A stretch of 64,000 nucleotides of DNA from Pempheris klunzingeri (GCF_042242105.1 NC_092018.1:28142167-28206166), one strand, 5' to 3'. Counted from the stretch's first letter, positions 26,701 through 48,060 are shown. Notes: a model not told the origin generated them from the sequence alone. A program made the numbers and translations.

Positions 26701-29118
26701 GGCCAGCACTCTGGCTGTTTATCAGCAAACTTTCAATGCGGGAGTCCAAACTCTCTACTTTAGGCTGCGGGCTGCTGGAGGAACAGTTATCAGCAGATGG
26801 ACATAATTCTGTTACGCTCGAATGGTTGTCAGGTGGGGTGGGTACAGCTGCCTGCCGGTCAGCTGCAAAATGGATGCCCATGATGCTAAAACAGTTGGAG
26901 TTCAGATGTAAAGCCTTGGAAGTAGTGGCATCCATGTCTCTGAACTCCTGACAGGGGGAGGCAAGGCTAAAGGAAGGTTCTGTATCATTGTGAGCAGAGG
27001 ATTGTGTATCTTGCCCCCACAGTGCTAGCTGCTGTCTGCTAGCCTCTAAGTGGTTGGAGAAGGAGTGCAGTGGCTGTTCTTGGCAATGCTTCAAAATAAA
27101 GCTGACATCTGAGACCTCGCCGGATCCCCTGTGATGATGCCTCGCAGGTTTACGATGGCAGAGCTCTCGTCTTAAAGGTTTGTGAACGCTATAAGTGGAG
27201 GGCTCCCCCTGGAGGATCGGAGTCGCCTGAAGACTGGAGTAGCAGGAGTCCTGGGAGAGGGGAGTCGCAGACAAGCAAGGAGTTCCCTGAGAACGGGGTG
27301 TAAGCCCAAAGCTGCAAGGTGTGTCCTGCCAAATACTGGAGTAGACTGTGTCCAGAGAGAGGGGTGTGGCGATGCTGGTGGGGCTGGAGACACTCCCATG
27401 TCGCTGTAAGAGATGGATAATACACAAGATAACAAATATCATTTAACAGCTGGCTTATTAATGTTGAATATACAATTACTCCAGTGTTTTAAGCACTACA
27501 AGCAGCTTTAAAATGTTTACCAGCAAACTGTCAATTAAGCTCTGAAGAGCTCGCTCACTGCTGCCCACCGGCAACGTCCAAGGTGTGTAGAGACCACGCA
27601 AGAGGAGCTGAAGATACCGCGTCCTGTTTTCACCTGAGGATGGTTGCATGTTGCAAGATTAACACTTATACTTTCAATACATACATAGAAAAAAAAAAAA
27701 AGCGAGGTACTTCGACAATCAGTGGTACCTTTCGGATCAATTTCCACGTGAATAAAATTTCCCATCACCGACGTCTGGTGGAGGTCCTGAACGGCGTCTT
27801 TTGCTGCCCTCACAGTGTCGAAGACGACCTTCGCAATCCCCAAATGCTTCTTGTTCTTGGGATTGTAAAAGACTTCTACTTCTTCGACGTTGCCATATTT
27901 TTTGCACATGTTAGTCAAGAACGCCTCCTTTACATTGTCATTCAACCTGGAAAATGTCAGTTCTTTGGGAGGAACTGGGCCAACATACCACTCATCAACC
28001 TGGAGGGACAAACACCATCATCATCATCATCATCATCATCATTATTATTATTGTTATTGTTATTATCATTATCATCATTGTCACTGTTATTCATTATGAT
28101 TATTTCTAGTCTTGTTATTATGACTATATTACATATCTTTAAGGTTTAAGGTGGAATGTAACCTATTATGTTTTACCTAAGAACTGTACTTGTGTACAGA
28201 TTTGAGGTACTTGTACTTTCACTGACTATTTTTACTTCAGGCTACTTTGTACCTTCTCCTCCACTCCAGTTCAGTTACTAGTTGATTCATCAATTACAAT
28301 TTGGGAACAAAACAAATGAAGAGCACACACATTGTCATGGATTCAACTATCCAGCCATGTAGAAAATTAGAGCTGAAACAATTAATTAGTCGATCAAGAG
28401 AAAATTAGAACTATTTTGATTGCTGATTAATATCAATTGTATAAGGGACTATGAAATTAACCGAAAATACTCAAGTAAAGTGTAAGTGCCTAATAAGGAC
28501 ATAAGTACAGTACAGTAGGAACATTTCACCTTGAACTTTATGGTCACTATAATGCTACGGTTCTGGGTAAAAGTTTGACAAACCAAACAATGACTCTACT
28601 AACTGAGAAAATGATCAGCAGATTAATGATCCATAATATCATTAGGTGCAGTTCTATGTAGATCTAATAGCACAGCAGTCTGCATTCAATACATTTGCTT
28701 TTAATACTTTACACCTAAGTAACATTTCGTTGCAGGGACTTTTACTTGAGGAGTATTTCTACATTGTGGTGTTAGAACCAAACAAATATTACCTTAAATT
28801 TGGAAACCAAAAGCTCAGTGTTGTTGCATCTGCTCCACAGGCGGCAGATGCGGGGATCTCTGACTGTCTCCACAGGAAACAGACCTAAATCCTCAACCTG
28901 CCAGGTAAACACCAGCCATCAGCACAGTGGGAAACTCACAGGCTGCATCAGAGCGGTTAGTGCGTGTGGAGGACACTCACCGGTATGTTGAAGTGCTGCC
29001 CATCATAACGGTACACTTTATACAGTCCTCTGGTCAATGTGGGGTCGATCATCAGTCTGCAACTTCTCCAGTGCTCAGGCGGCGTCTCTCTCTCTGGAGT
29101 TTGTCTTTCGCTTTCCAT
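20786..29118 (-). CDS. setd1b: Histone H3K4 methyltransferase SETD1B (COMPASS), 17 exons
   Basis: SETD1B is the catalytic subunit of a COMPASS complex that methylates H3 Lys4 at promoters. Exons from 5' to 3': 29118-28981, 28897-28793, 27999-27729, 27633-27521, 27403-26351, 26258-25545, 25389-25270, 25185-25107, 25005-24806, 24666-24537, 24446-24069, 23584-22532, 22346-22189, 22106-21981, 21563-21444, 21218-21081, 20959-20786. They join in phase to 1689 residues (human about 1966). Domains: N-terminal part with the DPR motif ([13 protein letters not shown]) known to bind WDR82; RRM at about 85-170 ([24 protein letters not shown]); Pro-rich tract about 610-730; acidic Ser-rich tract near 975-1035; WDR5-binding Win motif GSARSEG near 1470; SET about 1550-1670 ([41 protein letters not shown]); post-[33 protein letters not shown] and [14 protein letters not shown] favour SETD1B over SETD1A. 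The donor after 22532 (AGAG/gttcat) is weak but is the only in-phase choice seen. Middle exons are the least certain. The gene is tail-to-tail with hpd. Confidence 0.92.
28016..28080. repeat. (ATC)n/(ATT)n trinucleotide tract
   Basis: It lies in setd1b intron 2 directly next to the RRM exon boundary. It yields spurious poly-His frames. Confidence 0.9.
28149..28775. repeat. Teleost GTGGAATGTAAC-type interspersed repeat with nested second repeat
   Basis: The left end (GGTGGAATGTAACCTATTAT, then TTTGAGGTACTTGTACTTTC) and the right part (ACTTTTACTTGAGGAGTATT, TCTACATTGTGGTGTTAG) match the layout of a very abundant percomorph repeat, as far as I remember it. Between them, at 28373-28440, is a fragment of the CGATTAATCGA-type repeat (GAGCTGAAACAATTAATTAG). 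The whole sits in setd1b intron 2. Boundaries are approximate; the class (perhaps a non-autonomous DNA transposon) is inferred. Confidence 0.5.
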
Positions 29119-30319
<1,201 letters not shown>

Positions 30320-31669
30320 ATGAGCCAGAAAGGATCCGGAGCAAACAGAGGAAACGGCCTGCAAGAGGAATTCAGGGTTGTTATTGTAGGAGACAGCGGC
30401 TGTGGGAAAACCTCTCTGCTCACAGTTTACACTAAAGGGGTCTTCCTAGAGGTGAGTAAAGCTCTTACACTTGGCTGCTGTCAGTGGGTCGACAGGAGTG
30501 TACGTGTTTCAAATAGGAATAAATAATGACACAAATCCATTTTAATTAAAAACTTAAACAGAATAAAATGTTTGTAATTCAAATAAACCTCAGCAGAGAA
30601 AATGTTTTTGTTTTTTTTTTTCCCTTCAGGAATATGTCCCATCTGTGTTTGACAAAAGTATTGTAAATTCGAGGTACAGAGGGCAACAGTTTCGGCTACA
30701 TGTCTATGACACTGCAGGTAAGGTTTCGCTCTTTACTTTTAAAACCACCTTGTTCGACAGGTAGCCCAAGTCTGCAGAGGGTGTGTCGAGCCATCAGAGA
30801 AATACAACCACATGTCCTTTTGTCTTAAGTCAGTAAATAACCTAAACACTACCATTATATTGGATATAATCACCCAATTAATTATTTGAGTCTAGTTTAT
30901 TTTTTTGGTTTATTAATTTTTGGCTGAGTTTGAGTAATTTCAAATACAGGTTTTGATGTTGTCAATATCAGGTCAGGAGGAATACGATCGCCTGCGTCCT
31001 CTCTCCTACCACAATGTGAACGTGGTGCTCATCTGCTACGACGTCATGTGTCCTTCAAGCTTTGATAATGTCTTCATAAAGGTATATCCAAGTTGCGTCT
31101 TCAGTGTTTTATTGCTCTGGTTGAGGTAAATTCCCTTTCACTTCAATTACTCCAGTTTATTTATTGAAGACAATAAGTATCAAGCCTATAGATAATAGTC
31201 TTTGTCAAAATCTTGACCTGTGCATTGCAGTTATTTTGCAGTCTGTGCTTCCCAAAAAATACCACAATGTAAGTGTGTCTTTCAGTGGTACCCTGAGGTG
31301 CAACATTTCTGTGATGAGGTGCCCATCATCCTTGTTGGGTGCAAAGGAGACTTAAGAGAAGACAAAGTCCGCCTCAGGAAACTATGGTCATCTGGCCAGA
31401 ATGCCGTCACATATATTCAGGTATGTAAGTCACCAAATGAAAAGTCACACATTTGTACGATTCATAGCTCATTTTGTGGGAATAAAAGTCTGTTCTGACA
31501 GGGAGAAGAGGCCAGGAGGAAACTCAGGGCCGTGCTCTACTTGGAGTGCTCGGCAAAATACAGGGAGAATGTGGACGACTTATTCAGAGAAGCAACCAAA
31601 CAAGCGCTAATGGCAACAAGACGGCCGGAAAAGGCCAGCGAGCGGGGGAGTCAATGTGCTTTGTTGTGA
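30320..31669 (+). CDS. rhof: Rho GTPase RhoF (Rif)-like, 5 exons
   Basis: Exons 30320-30451, 30630-30717, 30972-31081, 31286-31420 and 31502-31669 join to 210 residues. RhoF is a Rho-family GTPase that drives filopodia through formins. Visible motifs: P-loop GDSGCGKT (24-31), effector region VPSVFDKS, switch II DTAGQEEYD (71-79, with the catalytic Gln75), RLRPLSY, base-binding GCKGD, the Rho insert region, ECSAKYRENVDDLF, and a C-terminal CAAX box CALL predicting geranylgeranylation. Identity is supported by closeness to human RHOF (HVVLICYDVM-like stretch, WYPEVQHFC) and by its place next to setd1b, as in human 12q24. Oddities: the residue equivalent to Ras Gly12 is Ser26, and the polybasic stretch before the CAAX seen in human RHOF is reduced. 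A wrong-paralogue alternative (RhoD-like) is less likely because of synteny. Confidence 0.92.
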
Positions 31670-31800
31670 TGCACGCTCACGGCTCTGACTGACAGATAGT
31701 AGCTCATACTCAAACTGCACGTCCGCACACATTTCCTGTGTGGGTTTTCCTGTCTACCCTGTCGTTTAAAGACATTTCCAGGGCATTTTTTACACATGCA

Positions 31801-31806
31801 AATAAA
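31801..31806 (+). terminator. Polyadenylation signal of rhof
   Basis: AATAAA lies about 130 bp after the rhof stop, followed by A- and T-rich sequence. Confidence 0.6.
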
Positions 31807-31809
31807 AAA

Positions 31810-33946
31810 AATGTATTTAATACTCACAAATCATCTCAGATGTGTTTTATTCTCAAACCGGAAACATCAACAAACACACAAACACTGCAGCTTCGTGACC
31901 AAACCTTACCACACAAAGGCAAATCTTACAATACAGTATTTACTGAAAATTCACTTTAAAGCTGTGCATCGACACAAACAGTGGAACCTCCATATATATA
32001 TATACAGTAACATACACCGGATTAAATAAATAAACCAAATAAACAAAGAAATGCCTGTGTTTGCATTGATCTGTTTTTACAGAAGGCACATGTGCACATC
32101 TTGAGTATCCCAGAGTGTCTGCAGGCGACCTGAATAAAGCCATCAACAGTTCTTTGGGGAAGCATAATGACCATTTTAATAAACGCTCTGTAACTTTGCG
32201 ACCTGCTTATGGCTCTTTGTTCTCTACTATGCGTCACAGAGCTGTTATCGTCTGGTCGAGGCCATTTCCATGCAAATGTGGGGAGTTTATAGTTTATGGA
32301 AGCTATTAGCTTTTCATGACTCACTACACACCATGTGTAGGCGGTGGGTAATAGCAAAAGTGACACTGCAACAACAACCACAGCATTACCTTGATATGAA
32401 TATATACAGCATAGCTACTATTTTCAGTTCCATATTCAATATTACCTGATAAAAATGCACTCTCAAGTTCACCACATAGATTAAAGTAATTAAAGTTGAC
32501 CAGAATCCTAAATAGGAGATTGTGCTGATTAAATATATTCAGGGGAGAAAATTACAGTATATGACAAAGTGATATGAAGCTGTTGCCATGACACCATTAC
32601 ATAGCAAACTGTCATCCATGTTTTCTCATTTGAGCTTGAATATGCCGCTTGACTTTTGTACCAGTGTTACAGAGTGAAGTGAAGACGATGGTCAAACCCA
32701 AGTAAAGCAGGTCACCAATGTGCCACAGGATGAAGAGGACAAGCCCTCTAAACCCACACTTAAACAATCTACAACCTAAAACGATGTGTGAACACGCACA
32801 AGCTTGTAAACTATGAAAAATACAAAGCATACAAACTTAAACACTTCATTTCTAATATGTGAAAGCTTTGTAATAATACATTCAACAATACTTCTCCAAA
32901 TGCCAGTAACCGTCTTTTATGAATTACATATACGTATATTGTATATTCCAACAGCGAAAAGCAACATGACAGCGAACTCATATCTCACATTTTTCCCTTT
33001 ATATAAAATCTGTGCACTTCAACACTTAAAAGGTTAAAAGCACTTTGAAGAAGTGTTCTTTAGCATCAGATTGCACACAAACACTGCTGGGTGTTAACAT
33101 ATATATATGTTCTATTTGATTTTGGCTTCAAGACATTTGGAGCTCTATTATGCAAGCGGTAAAATGTAAATTGTTCAGAAGAAGGATAAGGGAAAAGAAG
33201 AACAGGAGCGAGCAGTTTACAAAATCCAAAACAACTGGTACCTGGGGCTAAATAAAAAGTCTCTTAAATATAATATGATATTTCAGTAGGACAATTCACT
33301 CGAATATGAACGGCAGTATTGATAATAAAAGTGCAGATGCTGCAGGGGTGGCGAGTTATACAGCATGCATCCATCAGCAGCACAGAATAAACTGTGAGCT
33401 GTGTCAACTGCACCTGGAAAAGCCTAGAATTTGTCTACCTGAACTAAAAAGATGCTTCGTTTAAATGAGTATAGAATCATATTAAAAAAAAAAAAGGAAG
33501 TGCACCTTTAAATGACCCAATGTCATTATTTAAATCTGATGTGGATCTTCCTCAGGATCCTCCAAGTGTTGGTGATACTAAGTCCCGTTATGTTCTAGTC
33601 CTGTTCTATTGTTATGAACTATAAGTGCTGTGTTGTTAAGTAAAATATGTAATGTGATATGTCATCATCTGAAATGTTAGCACCCGAGAGCAAAAGATCT
33701 GCCTTCAAGTTAAAAGGTACAACTATTTTCCCTCTCTGTAACAGATAGATGACTGTGAACATGCATCATCCAAAAGTGGGTCTAAACCTGCAGTGCTCGA
33801 CAGACGAAGCTTGCAATAAAAAAATTTTAAAAAAATTTAAAAAGCATCTGAGCAAAGTTCACAAACAATAAAAAATAAAGCTTTTATAAGAGATTTCAGA
33901 ATAAAGGCACAGTTGAATGTCCACTGCTGCTGCATGCTGGCTATCA
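31810..33946. other. Convergent interval between rhof and orai1
   Basis: There is no supported exon. It is AT-rich with short ATAT runs (about 31990 and 33098). Since orai1 is transcribed towards this interval, much of it is probably orai1 3' UTR. I could not pick its polyadenylation site with confidence. TMEM120B, which lies between RHOF and ORAI1 in human, is not found here. Confidence 0.5.
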
Positions 33947-35863
33947 TCACGGGAAATGGGCAGCGGCCTTCAGGTCGTCGTTCTCAGGCCGGTGGTCCAG
34001 CTGGTTCTGGAGCCGAATCACCTGCTCCAGCTCTCGGATCTGTCTGTCCGTTTTGTGACTGACGAGTGTGCGGTAAAAGTGGACGGCGAACACGATGAAA
34101 ACGAGTCCAAAGGGCACCATGATGCAGGTGGAAGCGATGGCTGCGGCCTCGCCGGAGCTTATGGTGCCGTTCACTTCAGTGTTGCTTTTGAGGGGTAAGA
34201 ACTTCACCCAGCACAAGAGCATCACCTCCGTGAGGAAGAGGAGGGTGCCGATGACCGTGGAGAAGGCCCAGGCCAGTTCTATGTGGCGGTGCATGCGCTC
34301 GTGGGGGGACTCGTTGACGGAGTTGAGATTGTGTACGTTGCTGACGGCCTCGAGATTAGGGAGGATGCAGGTGCTGATCATGAGGGCAAAGAGGTGCACC
34401 GCAACCAGAACCGTGGTGCAGGCACTGAAGGCGATCAGCAGCCCTGGAGGGTACTTAAAATCCCGCTCCAGCTGCACCTCCACCATGGCAACCTGGGAAA
34501 ATCACACAAGGAAAATGTCAATATTTACAACGTATATATAGAAGAAACGTCTCTATTATTCTTAATATGCAATTTTATTTTGATTGCTTTATATTCTTTC
34601 AGGGCAGTTTTTGGTATCCTGCACACTTTTTTGTGTTTTGTCATGGAAATCAGGAGTCATTTCTACAAATACCACAAATGCTAGTAATAAACTGGCATAT
34701 TAGACTGCTGACAACTAACTACACATGGTGATTATAATATATAACTCAAAATAAACTTACCTACCTACCTGAAACCCATTTAAACTACATGTTTATTGTA
34801 CATGTTTATTGTACATGTTATTATGTGCATTAAACTGCCTAATAAAGAATAAAACTCCGCTCACTGCTCCTTTTACACCTGTTGATGTTTCCGCCACAAA
34901 GCAAAGGCAGCGATGTGAGTGAATCAGATGAAATGTAGCAATAAACAAAAAAACCATCCCAGATGTGGTTCCTTATACTAAATGCAGCCATTTGTGGTCA
35001 ATAGTTTAAATGTAGGTGTTGTTATAAAGAAGAAGGCTGGAGGGTCCCTGACTTGTTAAAAGAGCAGAACAACTGCATTACTTACAAACATTAATATGAG
35101 GTGAGCAGCTCATATCTAATTAGCACACACATGTATGGAAGTCAGAGGACAGTGGTCAGTGTGAACAGCTGTCTATGGGAACAGGAGTGTGGGCTATTAT
35201 CATACACACTATGTAGTTTATTCTGGCTAATTATTAACTTTTTGTGATCCACATTGTGAATTTTGTGGTGATTTACAAGTCAGGGGGAAAAGAGAAGTAA
35301 TAAAAGGGAGAGGATGCCTCGGCAGCGCTCTGTGCTGCTGTGCGCTCTACTTGTTATGGCGGAAGATGAACCCGGACTTGAGGGTGTGTTTGAGCCCTGT
35401 GAAGTTCACATGAACTATTTTTTCCTCTTCGGTCCGCTGAGAGCCAAATGCCCACAGACACCGTCTCATGCAAAGTCACCCACGACCACAGGGACGAGTG
35501 CGGGTCGTTTTTAACACCGTGACCTCTGTTCTCCTCCTCATCACACCTTCCTCACTGATACCAGTCGGTCACTAACTGTGAATATTAGCCGTCATCGGGC
35601 CCGTGAAGTGTCACGAGCGCCGCAGCCATTGACAACAATAATCTGCGTCACATATGTGTGTGTGTGTGTGTGTGTGCACCGAGCTGGTGGTCATGGAGGA
35701 AACACGGTGGTCTCTGCAACAGGAGCCATGAAGACAACGTTAAACTCACCATCGCGAAGCCCGACAGCAGGGCTGAAGTCCGGCTGGTGGCTTTCAGCTT
35801 GGCTCGACTCAAGTAGAGTTTTCTCCACGACAGAGCCTGCATGGAGTGCTCGTTCAGACTCAT
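33947..35863 (-). CDS. orai1: Calcium release-activated calcium channel ORAI1, 2 exons
   Basis: ORAI1 forms the hexameric CRAC channel pore in the plasma membrane, opened by STIM1 when endoplasmic reticulum calcium falls. Exon 1 is 35863-35750 (38 codons) and exon 2 is 34492-33947, giving 219 residues. It begins [13 protein letters not shown], which corresponds to human Met64, the start of the short ORAI1-beta form. Adding 63 gives human numbering: the pore residue Arg91 is Arg28 and the selectivity-filter Glu106 is Glu43 in MVEVQ. The single intron lies inside TM1, five residues before this Glu. TM2-TM4 are intact. The cytosolic tail has the STIM1-binding helix ([15 protein letters not shown]). 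The TM3-TM4 loop is shorter than in human and has an Asn-Gly-Thr sequon (VNGTISS). The upstream in-frame codon at 35887 is TTG, so no longer N-terminus is encoded here. Teleosts have orai1a and orai1b; the sequence resembles what I recall of orai1b. Confidence 0.95.
35655..35676. repeat. (TG)n microsatellite in orai1 intron
   Basis: About 11 TG units lie 70 bp downstream of the orai1 exon 1 donor. Confidence 0.9.
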
Positions 35864-36489
35864 TCTGAAAGTTCCTCCAAGTTTCAAGTTGTTGGTTTTT
35901 TTTTTTTTTTTTGGTGAATATAAAAAGTTTTAAGTCGGGAGGATTTAAAGGAAGGTGCTCGGTGAAGTTGCCAGATGAGAAGCGCGCACGGGAGATGTGT
36001 TTCCACCGAAGTGCGACATCTAGCAAATACCAGATGTAGAAAACTCTGAAGCTCAGTCTGAAGTTTGCTGCAACAGCTGACCGACCCTATCAGGAAACAC
36101 TGCGTACCCACAATCCAACGCTCTCCACGGGCGCTGCTGCAGCTCGCCTCCTGGTGCCAGTCAGGAGCACCACAGCAGGACGCCCGGTTATCTGTTGAGC
36201 TACACCCGAGATGTGCCGAAGAGTTGGGCAACCATCACACTGCTGGTCATTCTTCACTTTATACCAGCACTGTTAACTGAGTGTGAGGAAATTAGTTTCA
36301 TAACAAAATGAAAAAGAAATCTAGCTGTAGTCTGGTAATGACTGTTGATGTACAACAGACATGTCAGATTACTACCTTTTCTTACTTTTATTCCTAGTAG
36401 TGTAAGTTTATTTTGTGTACATTAACAGAAATTGAAATTTTAATGCAGGAATTGTGCTTAACAGTATCTTTACACTATGTGTTGTAACA

Positions 36490-37237
36490 AGAATAAGAAT
36501 AAGAATGACTTTATTTATCCCGGAGGAAATGGTTGTGCCAGAGTGCGGTACAGAGGTCAAGTCACAACAATACAAAATATTGAAATACAAAATTGAACAG
36601 AAACTTAGACACAATAAAATACAATTACATTAAATAGTCTGTCCCTTTTTTAAAACAAAAAGTACAGATTGAAAAGTACAAATTTGTGAAAGTGTCACAG
36701 TGTGTGAGGTGAAGTGTGCAAAGTAAGTGAAACTATACAGAATAGACTTTAACAATTAAATATGATATGTGCAAAGTGCAAACTGCAAAACGGGAGACAA
36801 AGTGAAAGGGAATGACCTTCACGGTTATTGCACATGATTCTGCTGAATGAGTCCGTTACGTGTCCCTCCTGCTGGTGGAGGAGGCCTTATACAGTCTAAT
36901 AGCCACAGGTAGGAAAGACCTCCTGTGGCGTTCTGTGGTGCACCTTGGTGGTCTGATACGACGACTGAAGGTGCTCTGACTCTGCTATCAGTGTGGCGTG
37001 CAGGGGGTGGGAGGTGTTGTCCATGATGCTGAGCAGCTTCTTCAGCATCCTCCTCTCAGACACCTCCACCACAGGCTCCAACTCGACTCCCGGGACAGAA
37101 CCAGCTCTCCTGATGAGCTTGTTGAGTCTGTTGGCGTCAGCTGTCTTCAGTCTGCTGCCCCAGCACACTACAGCGTAGAGGATCTCAGTACTTTTGCCAC
37201 CACAACAGAAAGAGCTCTCAGACATACAATTAAATGA
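36490..37237 (-). mobile_element. LINE fragment with reverse-transcriptase C-terminus, CR1/L2/Rex-like
   Basis: The plus strand shows AAGAATAAGAATGACTTTAT followed by TTATCCCGGAGGAAATGG, which is an inverted LINE 3' end with a short AATAAG tail repeat. Upstream on the minus strand, 37225-36896 encodes an open stretch with ILYAVVCWGSRLKTAD, RLNKLIRRAGSVPG and MDNTSHPLHATL, the typical C-terminal tail region of fish non-LTR reverse transcriptases. The reverse-transcriptase catalytic part is absent, so this is a 5'-truncated dead copy. Confidence 0.75.
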
Positions 37238-38923
37238 AAGTTAAAAACACAATAAAGCTAAAATAAAGCTTTCTGTTGTGGTGCTGCTGCAGCACAAGAG
37301 GAAGTGTGAATAATCCAAACTGCCTCCACGTAGAAACAGCCGGTCCTTTGGGTGAGGAGGGTTTGCAGGCCTCCCTGTGTGAATTCGCACTTTGAGCCAC
37401 TGGATACAAAAGAATGTGCAAAGTCAACAAGTCAACAGCAGAGACACGTGCATGCTTTAATGTTAGTGAGCATCTCTCTATAATGTGGCTCAGGTCTGTT
37501 ATGGACAGTTACTGGATGATAACGTGGCTTTGTGTAGTGAGCACTGAGAGCACATCATAGCAACTCTCCACCACCTGAGGGCAGAGAAACACAAAGCGCC
37601 TCAGTGAACAATAATAGGTGCACAATGGTCCCTCCTGACAGTAGATGTGTATCATGTGATCCCTCATAAAGGCACCGGAAAACACGTTTTTTGTGTCTCA
37701 GGTGTTCATCTGCACCACAGGAACAGGGGTTCAAGAGAATTTGTTGATGATATACATTAGAAATAAAAATATAAAGCAACCTGTTAACATTGTACATGTT
37801 GTATTACGTCCTGGAGATGCTGGATCTGTTTGTATCGGTCTCAGGGGTGCAGTCTGATCTCAGGAAGTGGACTTTACAACTTAATAAAATTATACTTTTG
37901 TATCTGGAAGTATTCAAAGACTGTTTTGATCCGTGGTCAAGCGGCCAGATAAGACTGAGGGAAGAAAATATAAAATACAGTTAAATTTTTGAAAAGGTCG
38001 CTGGATCCCTGTCGAAAAGTTAGTTACAGATTGATTACATTTTAGTGAAATCCTGATTTTTAGCACATTGAAATGTGATCAGGCATCAGTCAAGATGCAG
38101 ATTTATAAGGGACTCTAGTGAATCTGTCCGTGCACAGTCTGAAATTTTCATTTGAGGGGCTTTCATCCCACCCTGTAATACATAAGATAAACAAGTATGG
38201 CTGAAAGTACAACATCAGCATGTTAAGGCAGGAAATTAGTTTTCATATCAGGCATTTGAGTTCCTGAGATAAATCTTCCAAATTCTCCATTACTTTTATT
38301 ATTACTGTCACTTGACATGCACAGACTACAAACTGAGTAGTTGAAGAAATACCTGCTCAGGTGGGCTATGGTCACGTGACTAAGACAGTCAGAAATCACC
38401 TGCACTGTTTGCCATTAAGCTACAACATGTAAATCTCCATGACGGAAAACAAACCTATTTCGTAAGTTTATTCAAAGACGTGTTGCGGAAATATAAAACC
38501 GTCAGTATCTTAATGAGCCCTCGAGGAACAAGATAACCTTTGCAGTGTTTACGCGGTGTCGTCACTCTGAGTCACACGTCCCACTCAAACCAGCAAATAA
38601 AAACAAAGGGGAACATGTGTGGAGGTGAATCATCTTGAGTTGACCTGCTCGTCTTCATTTCCTGTTAGCATTGATGTTGCGTTTAAGTAACACTTAAATA
38701 ACCGTTGAGGCGTCAGATAATACTTTTTCACCTTATTACACGGTTTCACTTTATTGATTTATATATAAAACACCTGTATAATGGCTGTCACCTGCCTCCA
38801 GGTTTGTTGTTAGATTGTGCTTTTTGCCAAACCGAATGCTGCGGGTGCCCTAACTAAACAGGAAGTGTGGTGTTTCCCATGTTTCCCGTGGCACAGTGAA
38901 CAGCGCTATCAGCGGCCTGTGTT

Positions 38924-38965
38924 GGAGGAGGAGGAGGAGGAGGAAGAGGAGGGAGAGGAGGAGGG
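38924..38965. repeat. (GAG)n purine tract upstream of kdm2b
   Basis: Near-perfect GAG/GGA units about 90 bp before the kdm2b ATG, likely in the promoter or 5' UTR. Confidence 0.85.
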
Positions 38966-39055
38966 TACGGGACTGAGCTTAGCATAGCTGAGCTGGAGGC
39001 TCGTTCAGCCATGTTAGTTTCCTCTGCTGTCCACGAACGATGAGAGAGAGGAGCC

Positions 39056-47072
<8,017 letters not shown>

Positions 47073-48060
47073 TCCCCACAGCAGGACAGACGTGATCGAA
47101 AGACTCTCTTTGCACTTAATGTTAAAGCTTTTTGTTTTTTTTTCCCCTACTCTTTTTAAACCAGGCCTGTGATGCGTCTCTTAGTCACTGTCTTGGTGAA
47201 AAGAGGGATTTCTATATGGAGGAGGTGATAAACATTCACTGGACACACAAAGAAGAAACAACATGCATGTACTTGTGTTGAGATACTTTTATAAAGACAT
47301 ATTTGTAATTGACTGTTGGGTTGTTTGTTTTTATTCTTTAAATATTTGACAGTATTTTTTATAAAAGCATAACTTCATTGGTTTACAGCATCACAGAGAG
47401 ACTTTATGGCACATGGACTGAAAATTGTCCATTTCCTCAGTTTGCCTGCACGCAACCGTGTCCCCTATGTGCCAAAATCTGTGTTTGACATCATCATAAC
47501 TTCAGGATCAGACAAAAAATAACACAATAACAGTAATAAATATCTGACTAAATTATCGCAAGTACTTCCTGAATATTTAGTGTATTTCAAGAATGAGAAA
47601 ACAGAGTAAAGAAGTTTCATATACCTGTTGCACCCTAATGTCTTCACTTATACTTTCATGAATTGTTGAGTGTTGTGTTTGACGGGGTTTTCTCCAGCAT
47701 TTCAAGGTTAATTTATTGGTGTCGTTTTTTTTTTTTTACAGTATATATTTATTCATTTATTCTTCTCAGAGCTGGGCGGGGTCAATTAAGGCTTGCCAAC
47801 AATTAATCGGAGTGGTTTTGAGCCTGTTGCAGCATCCAATCTTTGGGATTCTACCACCCAGAACCCAACGGGAGGAAGTGGACAGCGGCTCTCCATACAG
47901 GTTAAAACTGGCATCTCAGTGACTAATGTTTGCCTGTGTTGAAATAGTACCAGCAGTAGGTGTTGTGTGTGCTTCAGGGTGGGTCGTGCTGTCATCCGTC
48001 ACCTCAGGCGAATGTGATAATGTTTATATTTGTAAATCCAAAAGCTAAGTGCTAAAATGC

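Larger units (their letters stand above)
35864..39055. other. Divergent interval between orai1 and kdm2b
   Basis: About 3.2 kb between two outward-pointing genes. It holds a 17-base T run at 35897-35914, a minus-strand LINE fragment (36490-37237), and a (GAG)n tract near the kdm2b start. I looked here for the JmjC-encoding exons of the long KDM2B form and for MORN3 and found neither. Confidence 0.55.

Noticed and set aside
27583-28149. 188-codon plus-strand frame with poly-Ser/Leu end
   Set aside because: It is antisense to the setd1b RRM exon and ends in a trinucleotide repeat.
35864-35887. Longer orai1 N-terminus beginning eight codons upstream
   Set aside because: The codon at that place is TTG, not ATG, and there is no homology to the human leader.
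36896-37225. 109-codon frame taken at first as a possible host gene
   Set aside because: The MDNTSHPLH and RLNKLIRRAGS phrases identify it as the tail of a LINE reverse transcriptase.
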